Shown here: in pieces, positions 8,150 through 16,414 of the stretch
Position numbering within the stretch: position 1 is the stretch's first letter
Layout: every line of letters starts with the position of its first letter
Assembly (NCBI GenBank): GCA_028874315.1
Contig: JAPPKM010000161.1
Span: 4,029-40,106, forward strand
Length of the DNA stretch: 36,078 bases
DNA from: Chloroflexota bacterium
GTDB taxonomy: Bacteria > Chloroflexota > UBA11872
Direction: 5' to 3'
Program-made: the position numbers and the translations under genes
The notes under the pieces: generated by a model
What the model saw: only the letters and a program-made list of their open reading frames with translations
The model's database searches: none
What the model was told of the DNA's origin: nothing

Positions 8150-8602
8150 TCAGAGGTTCTGGAAGTAGCGGGCGTAGACCCAGGTGAAGCAAAGGCCAAG
8201 GGCGAGGCCGAGGGCGAGGCCGACGGGGTCGATCCAGGCGGCGGGCTCGGGTGGAGCCTCGAAGCCGGAGGCGATGATGTCGCGGCCGCTGCGGCCTACG
8301 ATGGCCCCGCCACCGCTGAGGGGTTTGACGGAACTGAAGTAGACGAACCAGTGCATCAGGCGCCAGACGACGAGCGTGATTGTGAGCGTCATCAGCCCGT
8401 AGATCAGCCACCGCCGGCCGCGCGGTGTGTGGTGACCGGCCGCCAGGCGATCGACGTCACGTTGGGCCTGCCGCCGGCGCACCGACTCGGCACGGCGACG
8501 CTGTTGCCGCGTTTTTCTCTCCGGAGCCTCGTTGAACGCGTCCAGCGGGTCGGCGAAGGGACGGTTGACGCGATCGTCGTCCGCTGGGCGACCGGGAGTC
8601 AT
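8150..8602 (-). CDS. Short membrane protein sharing the C-terminal tail of its neighbours, 150 aa
   Basis: The start is the ATG at 8602, 16 bases after the stop of the upstream gene. The N-terminal half is charged and soluble, with an arginine-rich helix (RKTRQQRRRAESVRRRQAQR). Two hydrophobic helices follow, one at about 70-90 and one C-terminal. The C-terminus LALGLCFTWVYARYFQNL matches the tails of the 376- and 371-residue proteins (LTWVYTRY, LTWIYARYFEGL). It looks like a shortened family member that kept only the last two helices. It probably belongs to the same complex; function unknown. Confidence 0.75.
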   Translation of the reverse strand: MTPGRPADDDRVNRPFADPLDAFNEAPERKTRQQRRRAESVRRRQAQRDVDRLAAGHHTPRGRRWLIYGLMTLTITLVVWRLMHWFVYFSSVKPLSGGGAIVGRSGRDIIASGFEAPPEPAAWIDPVGLALGLALGLCFTWVYARYFQNL

Positions 8603-8618
8603 GGTGCGTGGCCGCCGG

Positions 8619-9734
8619 TCATAAGCCCTCGAAGTAGCGGGCGTAGATCCAGGTGAGGCCGACGCCGAGCGCCAGGCCCAATACCACGGCCACGATGTCA
8701 ACCTCGGTCCCGAAATCCTCCGGACTCGCGAATGGCCACATGATCCAGACGAGGCGTTGAATGAAGAGCCAGCCGACGACCGTGAGCGCGCCGGCGATCA
8801 GGGCGTAGCGCGCGAGCCGCCGCGGGCCCGACAGGCCGTAGGAGTAGGCGCCGGAGCGCCGGGCGATGTTGCGGGCCCTGTCCTGGCGGCGCTGGGCCTC
8901 GGCGAAGTAGCCCTCGGATTCGGTCCCCAGGATCTGGTCGGCCCAGCGGTTGCGGTCGTAGGCGGTGCGGTCGTAGCCGCTGGCGCCGTAGAAGTCGCGC
9001 TCGGTCTTGATCTGGCGCGCGGCTTCGCGCTCGATGATGGGGCGGGCGGCTTCGGCGGCGTCCAGGGGGCTGACGCGCGGGAGGATCCAGGCGTAGAGCT
9101 TTGCGAACCAGGCCGCGAAGGCGGCCGCGCCGATGGGAACTCCGAAGAAGGCCAGCATCTGGGCCACGGTCGCGCCCAGTTGGGAGCCGGCCATGGCCCA
9201 GACGATCAGCACGATGAGCCCGGCCACGGCCAGCCACACGACGGCGATTTCCAGGAGGTAGCGGCGGCGCGGGCGCAGGTCGACGAAGGTCTCCAGAATC
9301 CCGGCGCGCCGCCAGCGGTTGCGCGTGACGCGCGACATGCCCACTCCGGCCAGGCCGAGCACCGGCGCCGCTACCGCAACCGCCGGCAGGATGCCAAGCG
9401 GCGAGCCTGGGCTGGGGTCGGCCCGCGGGGCCGGCGCCGCGGCCGGCACAAACTCCGTAGGAGTTCCGGAATCTCCGAGAGTGCCCAGCAGCAGCCCAAG
9501 TCCACCCAGCGCCAGGGTCAGGACGAGAAAGAAGCCGATGGCCATGCCCGCGCCGGTCAGGAAGCCGGCCAGCATGGCGTGGCGCGGCGCGGCCAGGGCG
9601 GCGCGGACGCGATGCAGGTGGGTGGTGACCTCGGTTACCGCGTCGCCATGCGGGTAGCCGGCATACACGAGGGCCTGCTGGGCGGCGCGGATGTTCTCGC
9701 GGGAGTCGCGTTGGGGATCTCTAAGCCACTGCAT
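8619..9734 (-). CDS. Membrane protein, paralogue of the 6395-7525 protein, 371 aa
   Basis: It is collinear with the 376-residue protein: DPQRDSRENIRAAQQALVYA near the N-terminus, VTRNRWRRAGILETF, ILPRVSPLDAA, RPIIEREAARQI, ERDFYGASG and RNRWADQIL, ending LTWIYARYFEGL. Six hydrophobic helices are predicted in the same places. The helices vary while the cytoplasmic loop motifs are conserved, so those motifs are likely the functional part. It is the first gene of the minus-strand cluster running down to 4938. It starts with ATG at 9734. No catalytic motif recognised. Confidence 0.85.
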   Translation of the reverse strand: MQWLRDPQRDSRENIRAAQQALVYAGYPHGDAVTEVTTHLHRVRAALAAPRHAMLAGFLTGAGMAIGFFLVLTLALGGLGLLLGTLGDSGTPTEFVPAAAPAPRADPSPGSPLGILPAVAVAAPVLGLAGVGMSRVTRNRWRRAGILETFVDLRPRRRYLLEIAVVWLAVAGLIVLIVWAMAGSQLGATVAQMLAFFGVPIGAAAFAAWFAKLYAWILPRVSPLDAAEAARPIIEREAARQIKTERDFYGASGYDRTAYDRNRWADQILGTESEGYFAEAQRRQDRARNIARRSGAYSYGLSGPRRLARYALIAGALTVVGWLFIQRLVWIMWPFASPEDFGTEVDIVAVVLGLALGVGLTWIYARYFEGL

Positions 9735-10083
9735 GCGCCAGTACCGTCGGCCGTCGCGTCAGGCGGCGGGGTCGGGGACAGTCTAGGGGGTGCTTGAGAT
9801 CCGGCGATCAGGCACGGATCCGCGAGCCTCAACGAACTGACGGATGCTCGGTCCAGTCCGCCCGGGGGATGAGGAGGTTTGCGCATCTTCGGCGGTTTTG
9901 CGTGAAGGCGTGGCCATTCGGGGCGTGGGAAGTTGCGCGGTTATCTGCGGCGGCCGGCAGCGAGGCGGACGGGTCGGCCGGTCAGGTAGGAGCCGGTGGA
10001 ATTGACGCCTGTCGCCAGCCGCTGAACAATCGCGGGCCGCCCCAACGTTTGCGAAATGACCACCATTGGGGCCGAGGGAACGG
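9735..10083. other. Divergent intergenic region
   Basis: This 349-base gap separates the minus-strand membrane cluster from the plus-strand methyltransferase. Open frames in it are not protein-like. It carries the candidate promoter of the methyltransferase at 10002-10030 and presumably, on the other strand, the promoter of the membrane cluster, which I could not pinpoint. Confidence 0.5.
10002..10030 (+). promoter_or_regulatory. Candidate sigma-70-type promoter for the methyltransferase
   Basis: TTGACG at 10002-10007 and AACAAT at 10025-10030 are separated by 17 bases. Transcription would begin near 10037, about 47 bases before the ATG at 10084. Confidence 0.45.
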
Positions 10084-10911
10084 ATGACCGACTCGACGTC
10101 CGCAACGCCGGATTACACGATCGGCTTCAGTGAGAGCATCCTCCAGCATCTCAGGCGGCACACGGCGGACACCCATGCCGCGCATTTGCTCCCCTATCTC
10201 AAGTCGGGCCTGCGGGTGCTGGATCTGGGGTGTGGACCGGGCACCCTGTCGATTGGTCTGGCCGAGGCGATAGCCCCCGGGGAGCTGTACGGGGTCGATA
10301 TGGAGCCGTCGCAGGTGGACCTGGCGAGGTCGATCGCCGAAGCGGGCGGTTACGACAACACGACGTTCCAGGTTGGCGACGTGACCGAGCTTTCATTCGA
10401 CGACGATTCGTTCGATGTCGTTCACGGCCACTCGATCCTTGCCCATGTTCCTGACACTCAAGCCGTGCTCGTCGAGGCGAAGCGAGTTCTGAAGCCCGGC
10501 GGTCTCGTCTCCATTCGGGAATGGATCCTCGAAGGCTCGTTTCTGGCGCCCGACTTTGAAATAATCGGCGACGCTTGGTCCACGCTTGCAGAACTCATCA
10601 CCGCGGACGACGGGCACCCCAATATCGGGCGGGACCTTAAGCGCCATCTGCTCGAGGCGGGTTTCACAGACGTGAGGCCGGCGGCTTCGTTCACGTCCTA
10701 CACGACAACCGACGACGTCGGCTACATAGCGCGCGTCATCGAAGGCTGGTTCCTCTCGGCGGATGTTCGGGCCTCTGCAACGGCGTACGGCGTGGCGACG
10801 CAGCAGCATCTCGACAACCTGGAGCACGCGCTCAAGCGGTGGATGAGCCACCCAAGCGCGTTTGGCGCCGTGGCCTACGGCGAGGTCATCGCCCACAAGC
10901 CGCAGCGCTGA
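10084..10911 (+). CDS. SAM-dependent methyltransferase, class I, 275 aa
   Basis: VLDLGCGPGTLSIGLAEA is motif I of the Rossmann-fold SAM-binding site, followed by LYGVDMEPSQVDLA (acidic residue binding the ribose), GDVTELSFDDDSFDVV and VLKPGGLVSIRE. This order is that of Methyltransf_11/UbiE-like enzymes that methylate small molecules or lipids; the substrate cannot be read from sequence. The C-terminal 100 residues (TSYTTTDDVGYIA, ARVIEGWF) form a variable substrate cap. The ATG at 10084 is preceded by GAGG at a suitable distance. It stands alone between a divergent and a convergent gene. Confidence 0.85.
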   Translation: MTDSTSATPDYTIGFSESILQHLRRHTADTHAAHLLPYLKSGLRVLDLGCGPGTLSIGLAEAIAPGELYGVDMEPSQVDLARSIAEAGGYDNTTFQVGDVTELSFDDDSFDVVHGHSILAHVPDTQAVLVEAKRVLKPGGLVSIREWILEGSFLAPDFEIIGDAWSTLAELITADDGHPNIGRDLKRHLLEAGFTDVRPAASFTSYTTTDDVGYIARVIEGWFLSADVRASATAYGVATQQHLDNLEHALKRWMSHPSAFGAVAYGEVIAHKPQR

Positions 10912-11115
10912 TTCGTACACCCCGGGCTGCGGCGGCGACCGGCTCGCGGCCGGGTTCCGGGCATCTTCGAGCGCCAACATCAGCCGTCCGCGAACGCTGT
11001 CGGCGGAGAGTCCTTCGCCAGGCTCGAACGCTTCCTCAGAGCAAGGGCGAGAGGAACGGATCCAGACTGGGTCGCCCTCTGGACGCAGGGCCTCTGGGCG
11101 TCCTAGTGCCGGCAG

Positions 11116-12879
11116 CTAAGGATTGCCTCCGGGTGAGCTGATCGGCGGCATGGTGACGGGGGCGTCGGGGGTGAGGGCGGCGAGGGCGGCGGCGCGGGCT
11201 TCGAGCACCGTCTTGACGATCTGGTCGCGGGGGATGGATTGGCGGTCGGTGGCGGCGCGGGGTTTGAACTCGACGGCGGCGGCGGCGAGGGTGCGGCGGC
11301 TGACGGTGCAGCGGAAGGGGAGGCCGATGAGGTCGGCGTCGTTGAATTTGACGCCGGCGCTGTCGCCGCGGTCGTCCAGCAGGACGGAGAGGCCGGCCGC
11401 TTCGAGTTCCCCGGCCAGGCGCTCGGCGTCGGCGGCGACGTCGCCCGCGCCCAACTGGACGATGTGGACGTCGTAGGGCGCGACGCTGACTGGCCAGATG
11501 ATGCCGTCGGCATCGTGGTAGCGCTCGACCACCGAGGCGGCCAGGCGGCCGACGCCGATGCCGTAGGAGCCCATGACGAAGGGGTGGCGGCGCCCATCGG
11601 CGCCCAGGTATTGGGCGTCCAGCCTGTCGCTGTAGTAGGTGCCGAGCTTGAAGGTGTTGCCGATTTCGATGCCGGTCATCAGCTGCAGCGGTTCGTCGTG
11701 TTCGATGCTGCGGTCGCCGGATTGGACCTGGGCGATGTCACCGCGCAGGTCGGCCTGGAAGTCGCGCGGGAAATTGACGTTGACGAGGTGGTAGCCGGGT
11801 TCGTTGGCGCCGGCGACGAGGTTGGTGGCGGACTCGACGGAGTCGTCGACGACGACGGTGACGTTGGATAGCCCGACCGGGGAGGCGTAGCCGGCGACGA
11901 GGCCGGCGGATTCGAGCTCCTGGTCGGCGGCGAGGCGCAGGTCGGGCGCTTGCAGCAGGCTGCGGAGCTTGGCTTCGTTGACCTGCAGGTCGCCGCGGAT
12001 GGCCACGAAGGCCAGGGCGTCGCCGGTCCAGTAGAAGACGGCCTTGAGGGTTTGGTTGGTCTCCACGCCAAGGTAGGCGGCCACGTCGTCGATGGTTTCC
12101 TGGCCGGGGGTGGCGACCTTTTCGACCGGTTGCGGCTCGCCGTGGTCGAAGACGGGCTTCTGGGCCCTGGCGATCTCGATGTTGGCGGCGTAGCGGCCGG
12201 AGGCGCTGACGACCAGGGTGTCCTCACCGGCCTCGGTGAGGCAGTGGAACTCGTGGGCGCCGGAGCCCTGCATGGCGCCGGCGTCGGACTCGACGATGGC
12301 GGGCTCGATGCCGCAGCGGCGGAAGGCGCGCAGGTAGGCCTCCATGAAGTCCTGGTAGGTGGCCTCCTGGCTTTCCAGGTCGGTGTCGAAGCTGTAGGCG
12401 TCTTTCATGGTGAATTCGCGTACGCGCAGCAGGCCGCCGCGGGGGCGCGGTTCGTCGCGGAACTTGGTCTGGAAGTGGTAGATGCAGACGGGTAGCTGGC
12501 GATAGGACGAGGCGACCCACTGGCCGAGTTCGGTGGCGACTTCCTCGTGGGTCATGGCCAGCACCATGTCGCGGCCCCAGCGGTCCTTGAGGCGGGCCAT
12601 TTCCGATCCAACCGAGTGGAAACGGCCGGTGCGCTCCCAGAGGTCGGAGGGGTGGACGACGGGCATGAGGAGTTCCTGGCAGCCGATGCGGTCCATCTCC
12701 TCGCGCACGACTTGCACCACGCGGCAATGCACCCGCCAACCCAGCGGCAAGAGGCTGTAGATGCCGGCGCCCAACGGCCGGATGTAGCCGGCACGCAGCA
12801 GGAGGCGATGGGACACGACGGTCGCCTCGGCGGGATCGTCGCGAAGGGTGCGGGCGAACAGCCGCGACATGCGTTGCAT
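11116..12879 (-). CDS. proS: Prolyl-tRNA synthetase, bacterial type with editing domain, 587 aa
   Basis: The enzyme charges tRNA-Pro with proline in the cytoplasm. The class II core is complete: RPLGAGIYSLLPLGWRV near the N-terminus, motif 2 FRDEPRPRGGLLRVREF (about 140-156) and motif 3 GSYGIGVGRL (about 436-445). Between motifs 2 and 3 lies a YbaK-like insertion (TIDDVAAYLGV, TLKAVFYW, AFVAIRGDLQVNEAKL) that clears mischarged Ala-tRNA. A C-terminal anticodon-binding domain follows (APYDVHIVQLG, LLDDRGDSAGVKFNDADLIG). Length is normal for the bacterial form. The parS site lies about 80 bases upstream of the start codon. Confidence 0.97.
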   Translation of the reverse strand: MQRMSRLFARTLRDDPAEATVVSHRLLLRAGYIRPLGAGIYSLLPLGWRVHCRVVQVVREEMDRIGCQELLMPVVHPSDLWERTGRFHSVGSEMARLKDRWGRDMVLAMTHEEVATELGQWVASSYRQLPVCIYHFQTKFRDEPRPRGGLLRVREFTMKDAYSFDTDLESQEATYQDFMEAYLRAFRRCGIEPAIVESDAGAMQGSGAHEFHCLTEAGEDTLVVSASGRYAANIEIARAQKPVFDHGEPQPVEKVATPGQETIDDVAAYLGVETNQTLKAVFYWTGDALAFVAIRGDLQVNEAKLRSLLQAPDLRLAADQELESAGLVAGYASPVGLSNVTVVVDDSVESATNLVAGANEPGYHLVNVNFPRDFQADLRGDIAQVQSGDRSIEHDEPLQLMTGIEIGNTFKLGTYYSDRLDAQYLGADGRRHPFVMGSYGIGVGRLAASVVERYHDADGIIWPVSVAPYDVHIVQLGAGDVAADAERLAGELEAAGLSVLLDDRGDSAGVKFNDADLIGLPFRCTVSRRTLAAAAVEFKPRAATDRQSIPRDQIVKTVLEARAAALAALTPDAPVTMPPISSPGGNP

Positions 12880-12959
12880 GGAGAGGGGCCAGGGAAGGAG
12901 TTGTGAGAAGCCGCTCAGTGTAGCCGCGGCCGGTGGCGCGGGACGGGCGACGAAGCGAA

Positions 12960-12975
12960 TGTTTCACGTGAAACA
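12960..12975. promoter_or_regulatory. parS: parS centromere site (ParB/Spo0J binding)
   Basis: The 16-base palindrome TGTTTCACGTGAAACA matches the bacterial parS consensus TGTTNCACGTGAAACA exactly. ParB loads on such sites and spreads, working with ParA and SMC to segregate the replication origin region (established knowledge). It is intergenic, between the proS start and a divergent hypothetical gene. parA, parB and dnaA are not inside this window. Confidence 0.95.
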
Positions 12976-13073
12976 TTCGGGCTGGGGCTTGAAGGGTGCG
13001 GGCCGCTGGATTCGCCGGGCGCTGTGCCCGCAGCTAGGCTGCCGACGATTGACGGGACGGGATTCGGAGTCGC

Positions 13074-13742
13074 GTGGACAACCCATTCGGCGGCCGACCA
13101 ACGGCAGCGGCACCTGATTTGGACGCCCTGCGGCGGCCGCTGCCGGCGGGGGTCGACGTCGACCTGGCGTTCGCGTGGCCGTTGCTGGAGTCGTACGCGG
13201 ACGCCGCAGGCACGCCCGAGTCGGACTGCGCCTGGAGCGTGTTTGGGCACTACCGGCTGGCGGCGGTGGCGGCGGCGCGGGCGGCCGAGGCCGATCCAGC
13301 TTCGGCGGAGTTCGACCTGCTGGCGGGGGCGGCGCTGCGGCATGTGGCGGATAGCGTGTGGCAGGCCGGCCGGTGGCTGGCGGAGGCCTTTGACCTGCGG
13401 CTGTCGCCGCGGGTGCGTCCTGATCCCGGTGGGCGCGAACTGGCAGGGCGCCTGATGTTCCTGGACCCGGCGCTGGGATCGGCGCTGCAGGAGCGGCGGC
13501 TGTGGCTGGGTGATATCGCGGGGATCGGCCGGCGGGTGGCGCAGGGGCCGGTGACGTTTCGGGAGGGTGGTTCGGATCGAGTGCCGGGGCCGATTGGGCG
13601 GGCTCCGGTGGCAGAGGCGTTGGGCGGTCACCTGGAGGAACTGGACGGTTTTCTGCGGGACGTTGTGGCGGCCATCGAGCGCCACGGCGAGGCAGGCGGT
13701 CGGCCGCGCGAGGAGCCGGATGAGGCGTGGCTGAACGACTGA
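13074..13742 (+). CDS. Hypothetical protein, 222 aa
   Basis: No known family recognised. The start is GTG at 13074 with GGAG a few bases upstream. The protein is soluble, Ala/Arg/Glu rich and predicted helical. It has a central YRLAAVAAARAAEADPASAEF segment and an acidic C-terminus (GRPREEPDEAWLND). It is convergent with the methyltransferase gene that follows, only four bases apart. Codon use is like the core genome, so I consider it a real chromosomal gene of unknown role. Confidence 0.7.
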   Translation: MDNPFGGRPTAAAPDLDALRRPLPAGVDVDLAFAWPLLESYADAAGTPESDCAWSVFGHYRLAAVAAARAAEADPASAEFDLLAGAALRHVADSVWQAGRWLAEAFDLRLSPRVRPDPGGRELAGRLMFLDPALGSALQERRLWLGDIAGIGRRVAQGPVTFREGGSDRVPGPIGRAPVAEALGGHLEELDGFLRDVVAAIERHGEAGGRPREEPDEAWLND

Positions 13743-13746
13743 GGCC

Positions 13747-14403
13747 TCAACCGCTTCGGGCGATGGTGTGGAGCCAGGGGGTTTGGGTGGGGGTGGGGTG
13801 GGTGGTTTGGTGGTGGATGGTGAAGTTGGCGGTGTGGAGGGCATCGGCCAGGCCGTCGGGGGTGAGGTCGGTGAAGTGGCGGGGGAGGGAGCCTTGCCAG
13901 GAGGTGGTGCGGACGCCGGCGCCCTGGCGGATGACGATGTAGAGCCAGCCGTTCTTGAGGACGCGGTGGAATTCGGTCAGTGCGTGGGGGATGGCTGGCG
14001 GCGGGAGGTGGCCGAGGGCGGCGAAGCACCAGAGGGCATCGAAAGCACCGGACGGGAAGGGCAAGCGGCGGAGGTCGCCCTGGCAGAGGTGGCCGGCGTC
14101 GTCGAGGCGCCGGGCCTGGTGGAGCATGGCGCGGGCGAGGTCAAGGCCCACGACTTCGGCTCCGGCGAGCCGGAGCAGGGCGGCGTCGCGGCCGGGGCCG
14201 CAGCCGGCGTCGAGGATGCGGGGGGCGGTCCACGGATTGGGCGCCGCCAGGTGGGTGAAGCGTTCGGCTTCGTCCGCGGCGGCGTAGTCGTCGATGCGGC
14301 GGGCGTAGTCCGGGGCCATACGCTCGTAGGTCAGGCGGTGGGTGCGAATCCAGGCGTCGGGATCCGGCGGCGGCCGCTCGGGTGGGTCCGGGGCGTCCGT
14401 CAT
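13747..14403 (-). CDS. SAM-dependent methyltransferase, Methyltransf_11-like, 218 aa
   Basis: ILDAGCGPGRDAALLRLAG is motif I, VVGLDLARAMLHQAR carries the ribose-binding Asp, then LCQGDLRRLPFPSGAFDALWCFAALGHL and VLKNGWLYIVIRQG. The N-terminus WIRTHRLTYERMAPDYARR is the usual helix preceding the fold in this group. The start is the ATG at 14403; the frame stays open for another 1.3 kb upstream only because it is antisense to GC-rich genes. The substrate is unknown. It is divergent from the membrane protein at 14458 with about 55 bases between them. Confidence 0.85.
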   Translation of the reverse strand: MTDAPDPPERPPPDPDAWIRTHRLTYERMAPDYARRIDDYAAADEAERFTHLAAPNPWTAPRILDAGCGPGRDAALLRLAGAEVVGLDLARAMLHQARRLDDAGHLCQGDLRRLPFPSGAFDALWCFAALGHLPPPAIPHALTEFHRVLKNGWLYIVIRQGAGVRTTSWQGSLPRHFTDLTPDGLADALHTANFTIHHQTTHPTPTQTPWLHTIARSG

Positions 14404-14457
14404 GACCCTGTATCTCCGTAGAATCGGCCAGCCGCGCCTGGTCCGGAGGACCGACCC

Positions 14458-15411
14458 ATTCCAAGCCGACCGCGACCGCCGCGTCCGCGCCGCGAGCGGG
14501 CATCCGCTGCCGAATCGCCGCAATCCGCGGAGCCGGAGCTCGGACAATCTCGCGATCCGGACGCTGGCCCTCGCGCCGAGCCATCGTCGGAGCCTGCGCG
14601 CCCAGAGGTCTCCGCGGAGACTTCCGCGCCAACTGTTCCGGAAGCCGAGCCTGACGCCGGGTTGGGTGATGACGCCGGCGAGCAAGCCGCGGAATCGCCA
14701 TCGCTGGTCATCAGGCGCGGTGGGCGGTCCGAGACGGACGGGGACGGCGGCGACGGAGAGTCCGCCGGCTCGGACGCAGCGGGAGTTGGCGCACCGGCAG
14801 CGCCGCCTGTCGATCCGTACCGGCCACTGACACTGGCGGAAACGCTGGACATGATCCAGGACCGCCTGCGGCGTATCGAGGGCACCTGGCAAGGAACCGC
14901 GCTGACGATCCTGGGGGTTGCGCTGATGGGGGCGGTGACCTGGGGCCTGGTATCGGTGGCGGTGCCATGGTCGGGCGGGATCGTGGAGTCGGTCCAGGCG
15001 GCGATCACGCTGGATGTGGGCTGGCCGGCGATTCCGGCGCCCGACGATCCGCGGGTGCACCGGTCGACCAGCCTGGTGGCGGCGGCCTGGGTGGGCGCGC
15101 CCCTGGTGCTGGGCGTGTTCTGGTTTACGGCGGCCTATCACCTGGACCGAACCAGCCGGCGCGCCTTCTGGGTGGTGGACGGCGGCCTGGTGCGGCAGAC
15201 GGCCGGGTACACGGTGGTGGCCATTGGCGTAATTTTTCCGCTGATCATCCTGGGCCTGGTGGGATCGGCGTGGGGTGTCTTTGCCCTGATTACCTGGGCG
15301 GCGGCGGGGGAGGCCTGGGGCACAGTCGGCACGCTGGTGGGGCTGCTGGCGGTATTCGCGGGAGCGGTGCGGGCGGCCAACGCGGTGCTGGACCGCCGGT
15401 ACGACGGCTGA
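14458..15411 (+). CDS. Membrane protein with disordered N-terminus; possible ATT start, 317 aa
   Basis: The frame is open from 14422. The residues from 14458 to about 14810 form a Pro/Glu/Ala-rich disordered segment that reads like coding sequence. The C-terminal half has four hydrophobic helices (TALTILGVALMGAVTWGLV; SLVAAAWVGAPLVLGVFWF; TVVAIGVIFPLIILGLVG; TVGTLVGLLAVFAGAV). No ATG or GTG occurs in frame upstream of the helices. TTG at 14662 lacks a ribosome site, whereas GGAGGA at 14445-14450 lies seven bases before an in-frame ATT at 14458. I therefore propose the ATT start, with TTG 14662 (249 aa) as the alternative. It is followed after 16 bases by the UbiA gene, so the two are probably an operon. 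Function unknown. Confidence 0.65.
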   Translation: MPSRPRPPRPRRERASAAESPQSAEPELGQSRDPDAGPRAEPSSEPARPEVSAETSAPTVPEAEPDAGLGDDAGEQAAESPSLVIRRGGRSETDGDGGDGESAGSDAAGVGAPAAPPVDPYRPLTLAETLDMIQDRLRRIEGTWQGTALTILGVALMGAVTWGLVSVAVPWSGGIVESVQAAITLDVGWPAIPAPDDPRVHRSTSLVAAAWVGAPLVLGVFWFTAAYHLDRTSRRAFWVVDGGLVRQTAGYTVVAIGVIFPLIILGLVGSAWGVFALITWAAAGEAWGTVGTLVGLLAVFAGAVRAANAVLDRRYDG

Positions 15412-15427
15412 CAGGCACGGCCCGGAC

Positions 15428-16345
15428 ATGACCACGGCACAACGCTCGCTCGAGCCTTCGCCAGGGCTGAAGTCGCGGCTGATCGGTCTGGCCGTGAGCA
15501 GCCGGCCGCGGCAGTGGCCGAAGAACCTGCTGGTGCTGGCGGCGGTGCTGTTTTCGGGCGAGTACCACAGCGGCTCCAGCCTGCTGGCGGCCGTGGCCGC
15601 CACGGCGATCTTCACGCTCGCCACCGCAGGCCTGTACCTGCTGAACGACGCCATCGACGCGCCGCGCGACCGCGAGCATCCGGTGAAGCGCCGCCGTCCG
15701 ATCGCGGCCGGCACTGTGCCGGTTGGGTTGGCCGTGGGGGTGGGCGTCACGTTCTCGGCTGCGGCGCTGGCCCTGGCGACGGTGCTGGCCTGGCCGTTCG
15801 GAGCGGCGCTGGCGGTGTACCTGGCGCTGCAGGTCGGCTACTCGTTGGTGCTCAAGCACCTGGTGATCCTGGACTTGCTGGCCATTGCGATCGGTTTCGT
15901 GATCCGGGCGGTGGCCGGCGCCCTGGTGATCGAGGTGCCGGTCTCGCCCTGGCTGTACATCTGCACGTTTCTGCTGGCGCTGTTCCTGGCCGTGGGGAAG
16001 CGCTGGGCCGAGCTGGGCGGGCAGGCGCACTCGTCCGCGGCGCGTCCGGTGCTTGAGCGCTATACGCCGGAGTACCTGCGAACGCTGGTGGTTATCACGG
16101 CGGCGGCCACGCCGCTGAGCTATGCGCTGTACACGTTCTCCGCCCCGAACCTGCCGGCGAACCACCTGATGATGATCACCATTCCGATCGTGCTGTACGG
16201 AATCCTGCGCTACGTGTATCTCCTGCAGAACGACGGGTCCGGCGAGGAGCCCGAGCGCGTGCTGCTGGGCGATGCGGGGATCCTGGGGTCGGTGGCGGTG
16301 TGGGTGGCGGTGAGCTGGGCGATCCTGCAGTTTGGCGGGGGCTAG
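15428..16345 (+). CDS. UbiA-family prenyltransferase, decaprenyl-phosphate phosphoribosyltransferase-like, 305 aa
   Basis: An integral membrane enzyme with the first aspartate motif N73-D74-x2-D77-x2-R80-D81-x2-H84, followed by RRRPIAAG. The opening SSRPRQWPKNLLV is typical of the subgroup that transfers 5-phosphoribose from PRPP to polyprenyl phosphate (Rv3806c-like) rather than of quinone enzymes. The expected product is a polyprenyl-phosphoryl ribose used for cell-surface glycans. The second motif region is around LAIAIGFVIRAVAGALV, and about eight to nine helices are visible. It follows the membrane protein gene by 16 bases. Substrate assignment is by subgroup resemblance only. Confidence 0.8.
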   Translation: MTTAQRSLEPSPGLKSRLIGLAVSSRPRQWPKNLLVLAAVLFSGEYHSGSSLLAAVAATAIFTLATAGLYLLNDAIDAPRDREHPVKRRRPIAAGTVPVGLAVGVGVTFSAAALALATVLAWPFGAALAVYLALQVGYSLVLKHLVILDLLAIAIGFVIRAVAGALVIEVPVSPWLYICTFLLALFLAVGKRWAELGGQAHSSAARPVLERYTPEYLRTLVVITAAATPLSYALYTFSAPNLPANHLMMITIPIVLYGILRYVYLLQNDGSGEEPERVLLGDAGILGSVAVWVAVSWAILQFGGG

Positions 16346-16381
16346 GACCGGGGCGGACGGGGATCAGGACGGCCGGACAGC

Positions 16382-16403
16382 GCGGGGCCGCGCCAGGCCC
16401 CGC
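16382..16403. terminator. GC-rich hairpin between convergent genes
   Basis: GCGGGGCC at 16382-16389 pairs with GGCCCCGC at 16396-16403 across a six-base loop. It sits between the end of the UbiA gene and the end of the 86-residue gene on the other strand, so it could serve both. There is no T-tract, so termination is not assured. Confidence 0.45.
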
Positions 16404-16414
16404 AGCCGACGCCC

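Noticed and set aside
8757-9797. A 346-codon plus-strand open frame
   Set aside because: It is antisense to the 371-residue membrane protein, and the paralogy of that protein shows which strand is coding.
13747-15750. A 667-codon minus-strand open frame
   Set aside because: Only the first 657 bases from its 3' end encode the methyltransferase starting at 14403. The rest is antisense to the membrane and UbiA genes and stays open because of high GC at third positions.
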